A DNA stretch of 64,000 nt from Deltaproteobacteria bacterium. Lineage in GTDB: Bacteria; Desulfobacterota; Binatia; HRBIN30; JACQVA1. The stretch covers positions 124,001 through 188,000 of the forward strand of contig JACOST010000011.1 in the NCBI GenBank assembly GCA_016178705.1. Direction: 5' to 3'. This document shows, one piece after another, positions 1 to 8,167 of the stretch. The position numbers and the translations under genes are program-made. The notes under the pieces were generated by a model. It ran no database searches and was not told the DNA's origin. It saw only the letters and a list, made by a program, of their open reading frames with translations. How positions within the stretch are numbered: the first letter of the stretch is position 1; every line of letters starts with the position of its first letter.

Positions 1-137
1 ACGATGTTGACGACGTACGCTCGCAGAGTCGGATGGTGCTGCAGCGCAATCGGCACGTGGCCGCCGAGCAGCAGCTCCGCATACCGCTCGTGTGTGATGT
101 CGGGCCGGCGGCGGCAGAGGAAGATGAGTTTGACCAT
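1..137 (-). CDS. EthD-domain protein, N-terminal fragment cut by the window edge
   Basis: Reading the minus strand from the ATG at 137 gives 45 codons starting MVKLIFLCRRRPDITHERYA and running off the window. The opening MVKLIFLCRR-PDIT-E-Y followed by H-P-A-L is the pattern of EthD-family (dimeric alpha-beta barrel) proteins, small cofactor-free or accessory proteins often found beside oxidation and CoA-ester genes. Only the first half of the usual ~100-residue domain is visible, so the call is by family resemblance. It is divergent from the CoA-transferase gene. Confidence 0.6.
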   Translation of the reverse strand, partial: MVKLIFLCRRRPDITHERYAELLLGGHVPIALQHHPTLRAYVVNI

Positions 138-177
138 CGCGGCTCGTTTGCCCGAATCGGACGGCGCCGGTCAAGCG

Positions 178-289
178 GCCCCTCGATACGCAGCCCTTCG
201 ATACGAAGCCTGCGGCTTCTACTCAGTGCCGCTACTCGGGAAAGCGGTGTTTTCTTCTCCGAAAATCCAGTACCCGTTTGCCCGAGTAG
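178..289. repeat. TCGATACG / CTACTCGGG dispersed intergenic repeat, copy 1
   Basis: Between the divergent EthD and CoA-transferase genes the sequence carries CCTCGATACG at 181-190, a second TTCGATACG at 198-206, GCTACTCGGG at 231-240, and an inverted CCCGAGTAG at 281-289. The same words recur near 24,640-24,805 and 29,053, so this is a family of short palindromic intergenic elements and not coding sequence. Confidence 0.6.
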
Positions 290-375
290 ATCGCGAAGTG
301 ATCATATCGAGGGCCTCTCGCCTGCGTGACAACGCACCGGTTCAGTGATTGATCAAATCGCACAGGAGCGCCGAG

Positions 376-1591
376 ATGAGTGACCCAGGAGCGTTGAGCG
401 GAATTCGCGTCGTCGAGCTGGGCATGTGGGCCGCGGGGCCCGCGTGCTGCGCGGTGTTGGGCGATTGGGGCGCCGACGTGGTGAAGATCGAAGACCCGCG
501 CACGGGAGATCCCATGCGGGGCTTTCAAGTGCGCAGCAAAGCCGATCCCAATCAACGCGTGTCACCGAGCTTCGCGGTCAACAATCGCAACAAGCGCAGC
601 GTGACGCTCAACCTGGACACCGAGAGCGGCCGAACCGTCGCGCTCGATCTAATCGGCAAAGCCGACGTGTTCGTCTCCAACTGGCGACCACGCGCGCTTG
701 AGCGCCTCGGCTTCGATCCCGAGACGCTCACCGCACATTTTCCTCGGCTCATCTTCGGGCAGCTCAGCGGCTACGGTCACGTCGGACCGGAACGCGATCG
801 TGCGGCGTTCGACTATGGCGCGGCCTGGGCGCGCGCCGGCATCATGGCGAGCATCGGTGAACCCAACAGTCCGCCGCCGGGCGCGCGCCCGGCACTCATC
901 GATCACCCGACCGGTTTGAGTCTCGCCGGCGGCATCGCGGCCGCCCTGTTCGAGCGCACGCGCACCGGCAAGGGACAGATCGTGCGTACGTCGCTGTTCC
1001 AGATGGGGCTATGGATGAAAGCCGTCGACCTGCAGGCGGCGATGCTCGGCGGCGCTCTGCCGTTACCCGAGCCGTTTCGCCGCGGTCAATCCGCTGTTCA
1101 ATTTCTACCGCACAGCGGACGGCCGCTGGCTCTACCTCATCATGATGCAGGGCGATCGCCACTGGCGCGATTTCAGCCGCGCAATCGGACGTGATGACTG
1201 GGCCGACGACGAAGCGCTGCAAACCATGCGTGGGCGCTTTGAGCAACGCAGCGAGATCATCGCGCGACTCGATGCGTTGTTCAGCACTAAGTCGTTCGAC
1301 GAGTGGGCCGAGATTCTCGATCGCCACCATCTCTTCTGGGCACGCGTGCAGAACGACGACGAAGTGCTCGCCGATCCACAGGCCGCCGCGCTCGAAGCAT
1401 GGGGCGAAGTGACCGACGCCGCTGGAGAGTCGATGACGCTATTGAAGAGCCCGATCGGCTTCTCGCGCTCCGAGACGTCGCTACGAGTGGCCGCACCCGA
1501 AGTCGGCCAACACACCGAAGAGGTGCTCCTGGAGCACGGCTACACCTGGGAACGCATCGCCGAGTTGAAGGAGCAAGGCGCGATCGGATGA
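376..1591 (+). pseudogene. CaiB/BaiF family (class III) CoA-transferase, frameshifted
   Basis: The start ATG at 376 has AGGAG seven bases upstream and opens MSDPGALSGIRVVELGMWAAGPACCAVLGDWGADVVKIEDP, the classic N-terminus of class III CoA-transferases, which move CoA between acyl groups (the family Asp lies in the region around residue 160-170). The frame is lost near 1075-1090: the first frame ends at 1194 in nonsense, whereas the next frame gives VNPLFNFYRTADGRWLYLIMMQ and continues in family-like sequence to the stop at 1591. Together the two parts make a normal ~405-residue enzyme. A 2-base loss in the GC-rich stretch at PFR(A)AVNP, or one extra base, would explain it. Either a recent pseudogene or an assembly/sequencing error. 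Confidence 0.8.
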
Positions 1592-1664
1592 CGCGATCGG
1601 ATGATTTGGCGGGCGCGTCCGGCAGTGGTAGCGTTCGCTCGCCATCGCTTAGGAGGAACGACTC

Positions 1665-2594
1665 ATGGGCACCGTCCACTTCGGCGTCTCGCTACCGCAA
1701 ATCAAACGGACCTGGGAGGAGACGCGCGCCGCCGCGCTCGAGTTCGAACGCCTCGGGTTCGATTCGGTGTGGCTCAACGATCATCTCTACGGCATCCCAG
1801 GTCCGCAGATTCCCATCCTCGAAGCGTGGACCACGTTGTCGGCGGTTGGTGCCGTAACCAACCGCGTGCAGCTCGGGACGTTGGTTTCGCCGGTCGGTTT
1901 CCGCAATCCCGCGCTGCTGGCGAAGATGGCGGCGACGCTCGACCAGATCAGCAGCGGGCGCGTGATCGTCGGCATCGGCGGCGGGTGGTTCCAGATGGAG
2001 TTCAGCGGCTACGGCTTCGAGTTCCCATCGCTGCGGGCGCGATTGCAGCAACTCGACGAAGCGGCGACGGTGATGAAGCGAATGTGGACGGAAGAACAAC
2101 CCACGTTCACCGGCAAGCATTTTCGGACCGAATCCGTATACTGCGAACCGAAGCCTGTACGACGCCCGCCGATCCTGATTGGCGGCGGCGGTGAGAAAGT
2201 GCTGCTGCGTTTGGCCGCGCAACACGCCGACATCTGGAACAACCTCGCCGTGGATCAAGGCAACCTCGCCGCGAAGGTCGAGCGACTGACGGCGCACTGC
2301 CGCGCGATTGATCGTGATCCGGCGAGCATCACGATCTCGCAGCAATGTCTCGTCGTCATCGGCGCGAACGACGTCGACGCCGAGGCGAAGCTCGAGAAGG
2401 CGCGGCAGATCTACGGCGGCCACCTCGGTGCCGGCGGTCCGCATGGCATCGCCGGCACCGCCGCGCAGTGCATCGCCAAGATCAAGCAGCACCTCGCGCT
2501 CGGTTGCACCATGTTCATCATCGAGTTCTTCGGCCGCGATACCCGCGAGCCGGCGCGGCTGTTCGCCGAGCAAGTGGTGCCGGCGTTTCGGTGA
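1665..2594 (+). CDS. LLM class F420-dependent oxidoreductase
   Basis: A 309-residue luciferase-like monooxygenase-fold (TIM barrel) protein. The start has an excellent AGGAGG eight bases upstream. Visible family features are the N-terminal FGVSLPQ strand, GFDSVWLNDHL, the VQLGTLVSPVGFRNPALLAKMAATLDQISSGR block, and GIGGGWFQMEFSGYG, all typical of F420-dependent LLM enzymes (TIGR03619-like). The family uses reduced F420 or flavin to reduce or oxidise varied small molecules, so the substrate cannot be read from sequence. It follows the CoA-transferase by 73 bases and is probably in the same transcript. Confidence 0.85.
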   Translation: MGTVHFGVSLPQIKRTWEETRAAALEFERLGFDSVWLNDHLYGIPGPQIPILEAWTTLSAVGAVTNRVQLGTLVSPVGFRNPALLAKMAATLDQISSGRVIVGIGGGWFQMEFSGYGFEFPSLRARLQQLDEAATVMKRMWTEEQPTFTGKHFRTESVYCEPKPVRRPPILIGGGGEKVLLRLAAQHADIWNNLAVDQGNLAAKVERLTAHCRAIDRDPASITISQQCLVVIGANDVDAEAKLEKARQIYGGHLGAGGPHGIAGTAAQCIAKIKQHLALGCTMFIIEFFGRDTREPARLFAEQVVPAFR

Positions 2595-2597
2595 AGG

Positions 2598-2646
2598 CTT
2601 GATCCGACCGATCGCTCGGATCAGTCCAATCTGTCCGATCCGTTGG
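2598..2646. repeat. degenerate GATCCGACC/GGATCGGTC repeat tract, copy 1
   Basis: Between the LLM gene and the cyclase gene lie repeated GATCCGACCGATC, GGATCAGTCC and GTCCGATCC words. A near-identical tract (GGATCGGTCCGATCGGTCC) lies at about 20,644-20,680 upstream of the thiolase. Function not evident. Confidence 0.4.
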
Positions 2647-4217
2647 GCCTCGACATGAGCACACGCGCACCGATCCCACGCTGGTTCATCCTCGTTATCC
2701 TCACGGCGCTGGGGGCGAACTTGCTCGCCGGCGTGACCACCACCATGACCGTCGACCTCATGCATGGGGTGACGCCATTCGCGCTCAGCGTGCGCGAGTT
2801 CGAGTACACGCTCCTGCCATATTACCGCGTCGTGACCTACTCTACCCTGACGACCGTCATCCTCGCCTACCTGTGGCCGATCATTGGCTTCACGCAACGC
2901 GACACGACGGAACCTCCGTCGGCCAAGCTGCAGCGCCGCGTCATCAACGCGCCGTTCGTGATCGCGGCGATCGGCTTCAGCGGCTGGCTCTTCAGTCCGA
3001 TCTTCTTCGCCAGCGCGACGGTACTGCGCTTCGGACGCTGGGCGCCTGAATTGGCCTCGCAGCAGATCTTCTCTCCGCTCGTGAGCGGTTTCCTTGCCGC
3101 CACCATTTCGTATTTGGTCAGCGACTGGATCTTTCGGGTGTTGGTCGTACCGCGCGTGTTTCCGGGCGGGCGCTTGGCAGAGATTCGCGGCACGATCGCG
3201 CCGGATGTCCGCACTCGCCTGCTGATCTTCTTGATCGCCGTGGCATTCGCGCCGTTGTTCACCATGCTCGGACTCATCCGCGCTGCGGTCGTCCGCGTCC
3301 AAGGCGGGCTGCCGGTGAGCGATACCGTCGCAACGCTCTCGCTCGCCAGCGGCGTGACCTTTACGCTGTTCATCGTAGTCGGCATCTTCCTCACGCTGGT
3401 CGTGGCGCGCACGCTGGCGCGCCCGTTGGGTGAGATGGTCGCGACGCTTGGCCGCGTGCAAGGCGGCGATCTGACGCGTGGCGTCTCCGTCGCGTCCGCC
3501 GACGAGGTCGGTGTCTTAGCTGATGGCGTGAACGCCCTGCTCCACACGTTGCGCGACAAGGAACGCATCCTCGAAACATTCGGACGCGTCGTCGAGCCGG
3601 CGGTGCGCGACAAGTTGCTGGCCGGCGAGTTGCGGCTCGGTGGCGAAGTGCGTCAGGCGTCGGTGCTGTTCTGCGATTTGCGCGGCTTTACCGGCCTCGC
3701 CGAGACGGCAGCGCCCGCCGCGGTGGTGGCGACGCTGAACGCCTTCTTCACCGCCATGACCGCGTGGGTGCGCGAGTGCGGTGGCTTTGTCGACAAATTC
3801 ATCGGCGATGCCTTGCTGGTGGTGTTCGGTCTCTTCGATCCTGATCCGCGCGATGCCGGCGCGCCGGCCGCCCTGCGGTGTGCACTCGGCATGCAAGACC
3901 GTCTGGCCGCCCTCAATACCGCGCGGGCCGCGGCCGGCGACGCGCCGCTCGTCGTGGCGGTGAGCGTGCACACCGGCGAAGTGCTTGCCGGCCGCATCGG
4001 CGCCGAGGATCGGCACGAGTATACGGTGATCGGCGATACGGTGAACGTCGCGGCTCGCTTGCAGCAAGTATGTAAGGAGCGCGGCTGCCGCCTCCTACTG
4101 TCGGAGTACACCTACGAGCTGGCGCGCGCGCACGGCGTCACCGCCGAGGTCACGCTACGAGACTCCGTCAGCCTGCGCGGCCGCAGCGAAACGGTTCGGG
4201 TGCTCGGTGTCGCGTGA
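2643..4217 (+). CDS. membrane-anchored class III adenylate cyclase with HAMP domain
   Basis: A 524-residue protein, with an alternative ATG at 2655 (MSTRAPIP); no strong ribosome site favours either. The N-terminal ~250 residues hold about six hydrophobic segments (first at ~14-35), followed by a HAMP linker (ARPLGEMVATLGRVQGGDL) and a cyclase domain at ~330-510. Metal-binding Asp residues are seen in VLFCDLRGFTGL and IGDALLVVFG; the adenine-specifying Lys (FVDKFIGD) and Asp (YTVIGDTVN) and the transition-state Asn/Arg (NVAARL) are all present, so it should make cAMP. The input signal sensed by the membrane part is unknown. Confidence 0.9.
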   Translation: MGLDMSTRAPIPRWFILVILTALGANLLAGVTTTMTVDLMHGVTPFALSVREFEYTLLPYYRVVTYSTLTTVILAYLWPIIGFTQRDTTEPPSAKLQRRVINAPFVIAAIGFSGWLFSPIFFASATVLRFGRWAPELASQQIFSPLVSGFLAATISYLVSDWIFRVLVVPRVFPGGRLAEIRGTIAPDVRTRLLIFLIAVAFAPLFTMLGLIRAAVVRVQGGLPVSDTVATLSLASGVTFTLFIVVGIFLTLVVARTLARPLGEMVATLGRVQGGDLTRGVSVASADEVGVLADGVNALLHTLRDKERILETFGRVVEPAVRDKLLAGELRLGGEVRQASVLFCDLRGFTGLAETAAPAAVVATLNAFFTAMTAWVRECGGFVDKFIGDALLVVFGLFDPDPRDAGAPAALRCALGMQDRLAALNTARAAAGDAPLVVAVSVHTGEVLAGRIGAEDRHEYTVIGDTVNVAARLQQVCKERGCRLLLSEYTYELARAHGVTAEVTLRDSVSLRGRSETVRVLGVA

Positions 4218-4253
4218 CTCTACGCCATCCGATGGCGCGCGTCCCTCTCGATC

Positions 4254-5315
4254 TCAAACCTTCTTCAACTCCGGCATCACGGCCCGTGCGAACAGCCGCA
4301 TGCTGCGCTCGGCTTCTTCGATCGGCATGCCGGCGTAACTGAAGACGCCGATGTATGTGTCGCAGCCCACGTGCCCGCGGATCCGCTGCACGCGGTCGTA
4401 GCACTGCTCGGGCGTGCCCCACACTTGCAAGCCAAGGAAGAATTCGCTCACCGCATCGGCCCCGTGACTGTTCACCATCTCCGACATGCGGCCGTAGTAT
4501 TCGTAGCCCTTGGTCTTGGCCAGGTGATCGCTCGCCAGTTCGTAGTGGCGCAGCACGCTCTGCCAGTAGCCGCCGATGTAGCGCAGCGCCATCTCGCGCG
4601 CGCGGCCTTCGTCTTCGTCGCAGAACGTCCAACCCGCCGCGATGGTCGGCAGCGGCTCGCCGCCGTTCAGTTTTCGATAGGCAACGCGGTACTCCTGCAA
4701 CTCGGCGGCGACAGCTTCCCACGGCTTCTGCGGCACGATGAGAATGCCGACGCCGAGCTCGGCCATGATCTGCACGGATTCCGGCGACACCGCCGCCGCG
4801 TAGGTGCGGCCTTTGAAGGTCTTGAACGGCTTCGGGCGAATGTCGCGCCGCGGTTGTTTAACGTATTGGCCCTCGGATTCGCAGTAGCCCTGCTCGAGGC
4901 CGGTCAGAATCATCGCCGCGCTCTCGACAAAGCGGCCGCGCGATTCGTCCATCGGCACCCGAAAGCCTTCGAACTCGACTTTGCCCAAGCCGCGGCCGAT
5001 GCCGAAGATGAAGCGGCCCCCGCACAGGTTGTCGAGCATCGAAACTTCTTCGGCCACGCGCATCGGGTCGTGCCACGGCAGCACGACCACCATCGAGCCG
5101 AGCTGCGCGCGCTGCGTCCGGCCGGCCATGTAGGTCAGGAACTGCAGCACGTCGGGACACATGGTGTAGTCCGTGAAATGATGCTCGACCCCCCAGATCG
5201 ATTCGAAACCCAGCGGCTCGGCCAGATCCGCCAGGTGTACATCGTTGCGATACACCTCGAAGTCCGGTCGCTCGTTGAACGGGTTCTGAAAGATCGCCGA
5301 CATCCCAACATGCAT
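4254..5315 (-). CDS. LLM class flavin-dependent oxidoreductase
   Basis: A 353-residue bacterial-luciferase-like protein. The sequence shows FESIWGVEHHFTDYTMCPDVLQFLTYMAGRT, then QLGSMVVVLPWHDPMRVAEEVSMLDNLCGGRFIFGIGRGLGKVEFEGF, the long alkanal-monooxygenase-type signature that binds FMN. Its start ATG at 5315 has GGAG in AAAGGAGATTG just upstream. It lies 20 bases after the Rieske gene on the same strand, so the two are likely co-transcribed and may act together. Substrate unknown. Confidence 0.85.
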   Translation of the reverse strand: MHVGMSAIFQNPFNERPDFEVYRNDVHLADLAEPLGFESIWGVEHHFTDYTMCPDVLQFLTYMAGRTQRAQLGSMVVVLPWHDPMRVAEEVSMLDNLCGGRFIFGIGRGLGKVEFEGFRVPMDESRGRFVESAAMILTGLEQGYCESEGQYVKQPRRDIRPKPFKTFKGRTYAAAVSPESVQIMAELGVGILIVPQKPWEAVAAELQEYRVAYRKLNGGEPLPTIAAGWTFCDEDEGRAREMALRYIGGYWQSVLRHYELASDHLAKTKGYEYYGRMSEMVNSHGADAVSEFFLGLQVWGTPEQCYDRVQRIRGHVGCDTYIGVFSYAGMPIEEAERSMRLFARAVMPELKKV

Positions 5316-5335
5316 GGATCAATCTCCTTTGGCCG

Positions 5336-6169
5336 CTACTCAGGCGACCAGACCATTAGCGCTTCGTTCGACTCAAAATCAGTTTGCACGCGCGGGGCTG
5401 GATCGAGGTGACACTCGCGACCATCGACGTTGCGCCCGGTGCGCAGATCGAACCGATAGCCATGCCACGGACACGTGATGCAGCCGCCGTCAACCGGCGC
5501 CTCATCGAGCGGTCCGCCGCGATGCGGACAGACCACCGCATGCGCGATGATTTCGCCGGCGACTTCAACGAGACGGAAGCGCCGGCCACCGGTCTCCACA
5601 ACTAACGGCAAGCGCGCACGTAGTGCCGAAAGCGAACCGAGACTGAGCGGTGGCGGCGTAACGGTCGCGCGCTGCGATTCGATCGTGCCGTCGAGCAGCG
5701 CCTGGCGCCGCGTCATCATCGCTTGGTCTTCGTCCCACAACTGGGTGTAGAGCCGCACGTAGGCATCGCCGACCGTGGCCGCGTGATCGCGCGGCACGCC
5801 GGGCACGTGGAACTCGACCGCGATGTTGGTCGCGTGCGCACCGATCGGGTCGAGGCGCGTGATGATCTCGGTCCCAATCCCCTGGCCGCTCACCGTGCGC
5901 GCGGAGTAGCAGCGATGCGGCCGATCCAACCGCACGTCGAGTTCGATTTCCCATGGCGCGTCGACCGGGGGCAAGGTCACCCACGCGCGCCAGCCATCGC
6001 TGTTCGCGTCGATCAGGCGGATCGCGCGAAACGAGGTGCGGTGCAACCACGGCAAGTGCTCCCAATCGAGCACGTTCTCCCAGATCCGCGCCAGCGACGC
6101 CGCGATGGTCCGGCGGTAGACCGCGACCAACGCCGGCGCGGTCGTGGATGGCGACGGCTCCAGCAGCAT
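5336..6169 (-). CDS. SRPBCC domain - Rieske [2Fe-2S] protein (reversed domain order)
   Basis: A 277-residue protein with an SRPBCC/polyketide-cyclase-like N-terminal half (ENVLDWEHLPWLHRTSF at ~31-47) and a C-terminal Rieske domain at ~185-277. The cluster ligands are clear: Cys214/His216 in VCPHRGGPL and Cys233/His236 in ITCPWHGYRF. Classic Rieske oxygenase alpha subunits have the Rieske domain first and a non-heme-iron SRPBCC domain second; here the order is reversed and I see no obvious 2-His-1-Asp iron site, so it may be an electron carrier or ligand-binding protein. First gene of a two-gene unit with the LLM oxidoreductase. Confidence 0.8.
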   Translation of the reverse strand: MLLEPSPSTTAPALVAVYRRTIAASLARIWENVLDWEHLPWLHRTSFRAIRLIDANSDGWRAWVTLPPVDAPWEIELDVRLDRPHRCYSARTVSGQGIGTEIITRLDPIGAHATNIAVEFHVPGVPRDHAATVGDAYVRLYTQLWDEDQAMMTRRQALLDGTIESQRATVTPPPLSLGSLSALRARLPLVVETGGRRFRLVEVAGEIIAHAVVCPHRGGPLDEAPVDGGCITCPWHGYRFDLRTGRNVDGRECHLDPAPRVQTDFESNEALMVWSPE

Positions 6170-6250
6170 GGCACGGAGCTACACCGGTTGCGCCGCCCTG
6201 GCAACCACGGGTTCCCTTTCGTCGCGGTCCACGCTAATCAACGTTTTGCG

Positions 6251-7285
6251 ATGGCCCCGGATGAGCAGCCCCGTGCGGGGAAGACCAATCCCAACGTCTC
6301 CGTCGTGATCCCGGCGCGCGACGAGGAGCAGCTGATCGCTTCCTGTCTGCGGGCGTTGGCGCGGCAGTCGATCGGCGCGCACGCACTCGAAGTCATCGTC
6401 GTCGCCGCCGGCACCGATCGCACAGCGGAGATTGCGACGGCCGCGGGCAGCAGCTTCCGGCGCTGTGAAGTGGTGACGCTGGAAGCCGGCAATAAGAACG
6501 CGGCACTGCGGATTGGCTGTGCGCGGGTGAGTGGTGACATCGTCGCGCTGATCGACGCCGACACCGAGCTCGCCCCCACCGCGCTGGCGGAGTTTGTGAA
6601 GGAGCTGGAACGCACGCCCCACAGTGTTTTTCATGGGGCGCTGCGATCGCGCCACGCGACATGGGTGGCGCGCTACTCCGAACTCCACTACCGGCTGGTC
6701 AAGGATCTCCACTTCAACGGCAACCTCGGCGGCGGCGTCATCGTGCTCCCCCGCGCCGCGCTCAACGCCATGGATCTCGGCGACTTGTTCCCCGACCGCA
6801 TTGGCGCAGGCGACGATGTTCACCTCGGGCGGCAGTTGCGGCGGTGCGGGTGGCGCATCGCTTATGTTGCCACGGCCGAAGGTACGACCGGGTTTCCGCA
6901 GACACTGCGCGGCCTGGTCGCGTCGATGTTACGCAATCGCCGTGGCGTGATGGCGTTGTTGCCGTGGCCCGAGGCGGCGCTGCAGGCGGCGAATAGCGTG
7001 CTGCTGCTCGGCAGCGCGGGCGCCCCGCTGCTCGTTGCATCGCACTCCTTTACCTTGGCGCTGGTGTGTCTGCTGCCACTGCTCGTTCACCTAGCGCGCG
7101 GCGCATGGCGCGTCGTCACTCTGTATCGGCGCGGCTTGGGCGACTATCGCCGTGATCTGCCGGCGTTCCTCGCGCTCGATTTGCTCGACCGGGGACTCAA
7201 GCTGTGGGCGTTCATCGAGCGCGTGTGCGGGCGCGCGGCGCCGCGAAGTTTTCGCGGTGAGCGGCCAAAAGTCGCAGTGGCTTGA
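6251..7285 (+). CDS. glycosyltransferase family 2, membrane-associated
   Basis: The frame stays open far upstream, but homology starts at the ATG at 6251 (MAPDEQPRAGKTNPNVSVVIPARDEE), giving 344 residues. GT-A features are VSVVIPARDEEQLIASCLRAL, the DXD-like ALIDADTEL, and GGGVIVLPRAAL; the C-terminal ~110 residues hold two to three hydrophobic segments (LLLGSAGAPLLVASHSF, LALVCLLPLLVHLARGA). It resembles membrane GT2 enzymes that transfer sugars to lipid or polymer acceptors. Its stop overlaps the ATG of the next gene by one base, showing translational coupling within the glycan locus. Confidence 0.85.
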   Translation: MAPDEQPRAGKTNPNVSVVIPARDEEQLIASCLRALARQSIGAHALEVIVVAAGTDRTAEIATAAGSSFRRCEVVTLEAGNKNAALRIGCARVSGDIVALIDADTELAPTALAEFVKELERTPHSVFHGALRSRHATWVARYSELHYRLVKDLHFNGNLGGGVIVLPRAALNAMDLGDLFPDRIGAGDDVHLGRQLRRCGWRIAYVATAEGTTGFPQTLRGLVASMLRNRRGVMALLPWPEAALQAANSVLLLGSAGAPLLVASHSFTLALVCLLPLLVHLARGAWRVVTLYRRGLGDYRRDLPAFLALDLLDRGLKLWAFIERVCGRAAPRSFRGERPKVAVA

Positions 7286-8127
7286 TGCCAGGCGTGGTGA
7301 CGGAAGCCAGCAACCGGCCGGCGCTGACGCTCGCCGAGATCGAAGCGTTACAACCGCCCATCAGCACCGGGCTGACACAACGGATCTGCCGGCCGTTGTC
7401 GAAGCACCTCACGTGGTACCTTCTGCGCTGGGGTGTGCCGGCGCCAGCCGTGAGCGCGGCCAACATCATCGTCGGGATCCTCGCGGCCGCCTGCTTGGCG
7501 TGCCCGCACCTCGGCGTCTCGCTGCTGTTTGTGCCGCTGATGTATGTCGCCGAGGTGCTCGACTGTTGCGACGGCGAAGTCGCCCGCGGCAGCGGCACTA
7601 GCGACGTCACGTTCGCCTTCGCCGATGTCGCCGGCCACTACTTCGTCACGCCCTTAGTTGTGCTTGCGCTCGGGCTCCGCGCCGCCGTGCAGTACCAGGC
7701 ACTCGCGCCGCTGGCGGCTGGCGCCCTGGCGGCGATCTTCTGTACGCCCACGATCACGCTCTATCGTGTACGCGCGTCCATCTTGCTCGAAGAACTGTTG
7801 GTGCGCGCCGGAAATGGCCCGGTGTTGATCCATCCTTTACTCACGTCGCGCGCGGACCATCTGCCGAGCGACTTCGGATTCGATCGCCCAACCCATCGTT
7901 TGCGCCTCCCGCTCGGCACCGGCATGACCGTGATCATCGCCGCGGCGATGCTGGCCGAACTCGTGACCGGCTGGGGCGTGCTGTGGTGGGTGTCGGTGGC
8001 GACGGCCGTCGCCTTCCCGCTCGGTCGCGTCTACGACTACACCTCGTCGATCCGCACCCGCAGGTTGACGCGGGAGTTGCAGCGCATCCTTGGAGAAGAG
8101 CCGAAACCACCGTCGGGAACGCCGTGA
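7285..8127 (+). CDS. CDP-alcohol phosphatidyltransferase family protein, atypical catalytic motif
   Basis: A 280-residue membrane protein starting at the ATG of the TGATG overlap with the GT2 gene (a TTG one codon earlier is the alternative). Family enzymes join a CDP-alcohol to a second alcohol, usually in phospholipid synthesis. The motif D-x2-D-G-x2-A-R-x8-G-x3-D-x3-D is present as Asp93, Asp96, Gly97, Ala100, Arg101, but the later Gly is Phe110 and the final, catalytic-base Asp is His118 (FADVAGHY). Hydrophobic segments flank it. In this locus it could attach a phospho-alcohol to a glycan carrier or decorate the glycan; with the substitution its chemistry is uncertain. Confidence 0.8.
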   Translation: MPGVVTEASNRPALTLAEIEALQPPISTGLTQRICRPLSKHLTWYLLRWGVPAPAVSAANIIVGILAAACLACPHLGVSLLFVPLMYVAEVLDCCDGEVARGSGTSDVTFAFADVAGHYFVTPLVVLALGLRAAVQYQALAPLAAGALAAIFCTPTITLYRVRASILLEELLVRAGNGPVLIHPLLTSRADHLPSDFGFDRPTHRLRLPLGTGMTVIIAAAMLAELVTGWGVLWWVSVATAVAFPLGRVYDYTSSIRTRRLTRELQRILGEEPKPPSGTP

Positions 8128-8167
8128 GTCAGCGCCCACGGTTGGCCGGCTCATTCCGCATCTCGTG

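Noticed and set aside
1692-3461. A 589-codon open frame on the minus strand.
   Set aside because: It lies antisense across the LLM and cyclase genes, is rich in Arg/His/Asp from high-GC complement, and shows no family motif.
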